Positions 63,757 to 64,000 of a stretch of DNA of 64,000 nt are shown here, piece by piece; the first letter of the stretch is position 1; the number at the start of each line of letters is the position of its first letter. The position numbers and the translations under genes are program-made. The notes under the pieces were generated by a model that was not told the DNA's origin, ran no database searches, and saw only the letters and a program-made list of their open reading frames with translations. The stretch is taken from positions 1 to 64,000 of the forward strand of contig NZ_QOCF01000002.1 of assembly GCF_003318255.1 (NCBI RefSeq), in the 5' to 3' direction. The DNA is from Ruegeria sp. A3M17 (GTDB lineage Bacteria; Pseudomonadota; Alphaproteobacteria; Rhodobacterales; Rhodobacteraceae).

Positions 63757-64000
63757 CTATTCGTCCTCGACTGTGTTGCGCAGCGTTCCAATGCCCTCGA
63801 CTGAGATTTCCACTACGTCACCCGGTGCCAGGTATTTCGGTGGATCAAACCGCGCGCCCGCACCCGTCGGGGTGCCGGTGACGATGATGTCACCGGGCAA
63901 AAGCGTCATGAAGGTCGAAATATATTCGATCTCGCGCCTTATCGGGAACATCATGCGATTCAGCGTATCGTCCTGGCGCAACTCACCATTCACATGGGTT
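63757..64000 (-). CDS. FAH-family hydrolase/isomerase (partial, cut by window end)
   Basis: Only the C-terminal 80 residues are inside the window; the gene continues beyond 64000. It has the fumarylacetoacetate hydrolase end: FPIRREIEYISTFMTLLPGDIIVTGTPTGAGARFDPP, followed by LAPGDVVEISVEGIGTLRN. In hpa clusters this is HpaG (isomerase/decarboxylase); in gentisate clusters it is fumarylpyruvate hydrolase. The domain call is firm; which of the two activities it has is open. Confidence 0.85.
   Translation of the reverse strand, partial: THVNGELRQDDTLNRMMFPIRREIEYISTFMTLLPGDIIVTGTPTGAGARFDPPKYLAPGDVVEISVEGIGTLRNTVEDE

Noticed and set aside
1..64000. tRNA or rRNA genes
   Set aside because: No conserved tRNA arm sequences with matching stems and no rRNA signature sequences were noticed on either strand by eye.

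Overview
The window looks like a piece of a marine Roseobacter-group alphaproteobacterium (Rhodobacterales). The reasons are the gene families present (TRAP transporters, BMP-type nucleoside ABC transporter, IalB, DUF2783, many MscS/NhaA-type stress genes), a moderate-to-high GC content and typical AAGGA/GGAGG ribosome binding sites. This rests on family recognition, not on a database search. No rRNA, tRNA, CRISPR array or complete insertion sequence was seen.

Layout. 0.3-10.6 kb: small envelope and membrane genes (TraB-like, DUF3955, a SecD-P1-like protein, DUF1835, DUF805, a lipoprotein), a large MscS channel and a complete autotransporter. 10.6-13.1 kb: a decayed region in which a truncated copy of a small gene is fused tail to tail to a broken SLC13-type permease; both have intact relatives at 19.3 and 22.2 kb. 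13.3-16.3 kb: small uncharacterised genes and a secreted cysteine-rich tandem-repeat protein. 16.3-18.7 kb: a coupled pair, DUF1611 enzyme and ornithine/alanine-racemase-like PLP enzyme. 18.8-25.3 kb: Crp/Fnr regulator, fatty-acid desaturase, SLC13/TrkA-C permease and NhaA antiporter, which together suggest membrane and ion homeostasis.

25.5-31.1 kb is a plasmid-derived mobile segment: a decayed methyltransferase, Tn3-type resolvase with a probable res site, two Tn3 transposase scraps on opposite strands, a cluster of five strong hairpins, MobC, a relaxase, and a second gene that is a free-standing copy of the relaxase C-terminal domain. 31.4-37.4 kb carries a secreted beta-propeller protein, an EamA exporter, two methyltransferases and an AhpD-like protein. 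37.7-44.5 kb is a patchwork of gene fragments on opposite strands (VirD4/TraG C-terminus, ECF sigma C-terminus, DUF1989 N-terminus, SDR N-terminus, flavoprotein reductase lacking its N-terminus, autotransporter lacking its N-terminus) around an intact HxlR/SMP-30 pair with a duplicated operator and an intact IalB gene.

45.3-52.5 kb is one minus-strand operon for uptake and hydrolysis of a base or nucleoside-like nitrogen compound: cytosine-deaminase-like amidohydrolase, BMP binding protein, amidase, ABC ATPase and two permeases. 53-64 kb is an aromatic-acid catabolic locus. A MarR gene lies beside a minus-strand operon (MBL protein, FAD monooxygenase, DUF2783, TRAP P-Q-M, VOC protein, maleylpyruvate/maleylacetoacetate isomerase-like GST), and a second minus-strand operon encodes FAH-family hydrolase, HpaH-type hydratase and an HpaI-type aldolase fused to DUF2218. 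The same palindromic sequence lies at the marR start and in front of the MBL gene, which ties the regulator to the operon.
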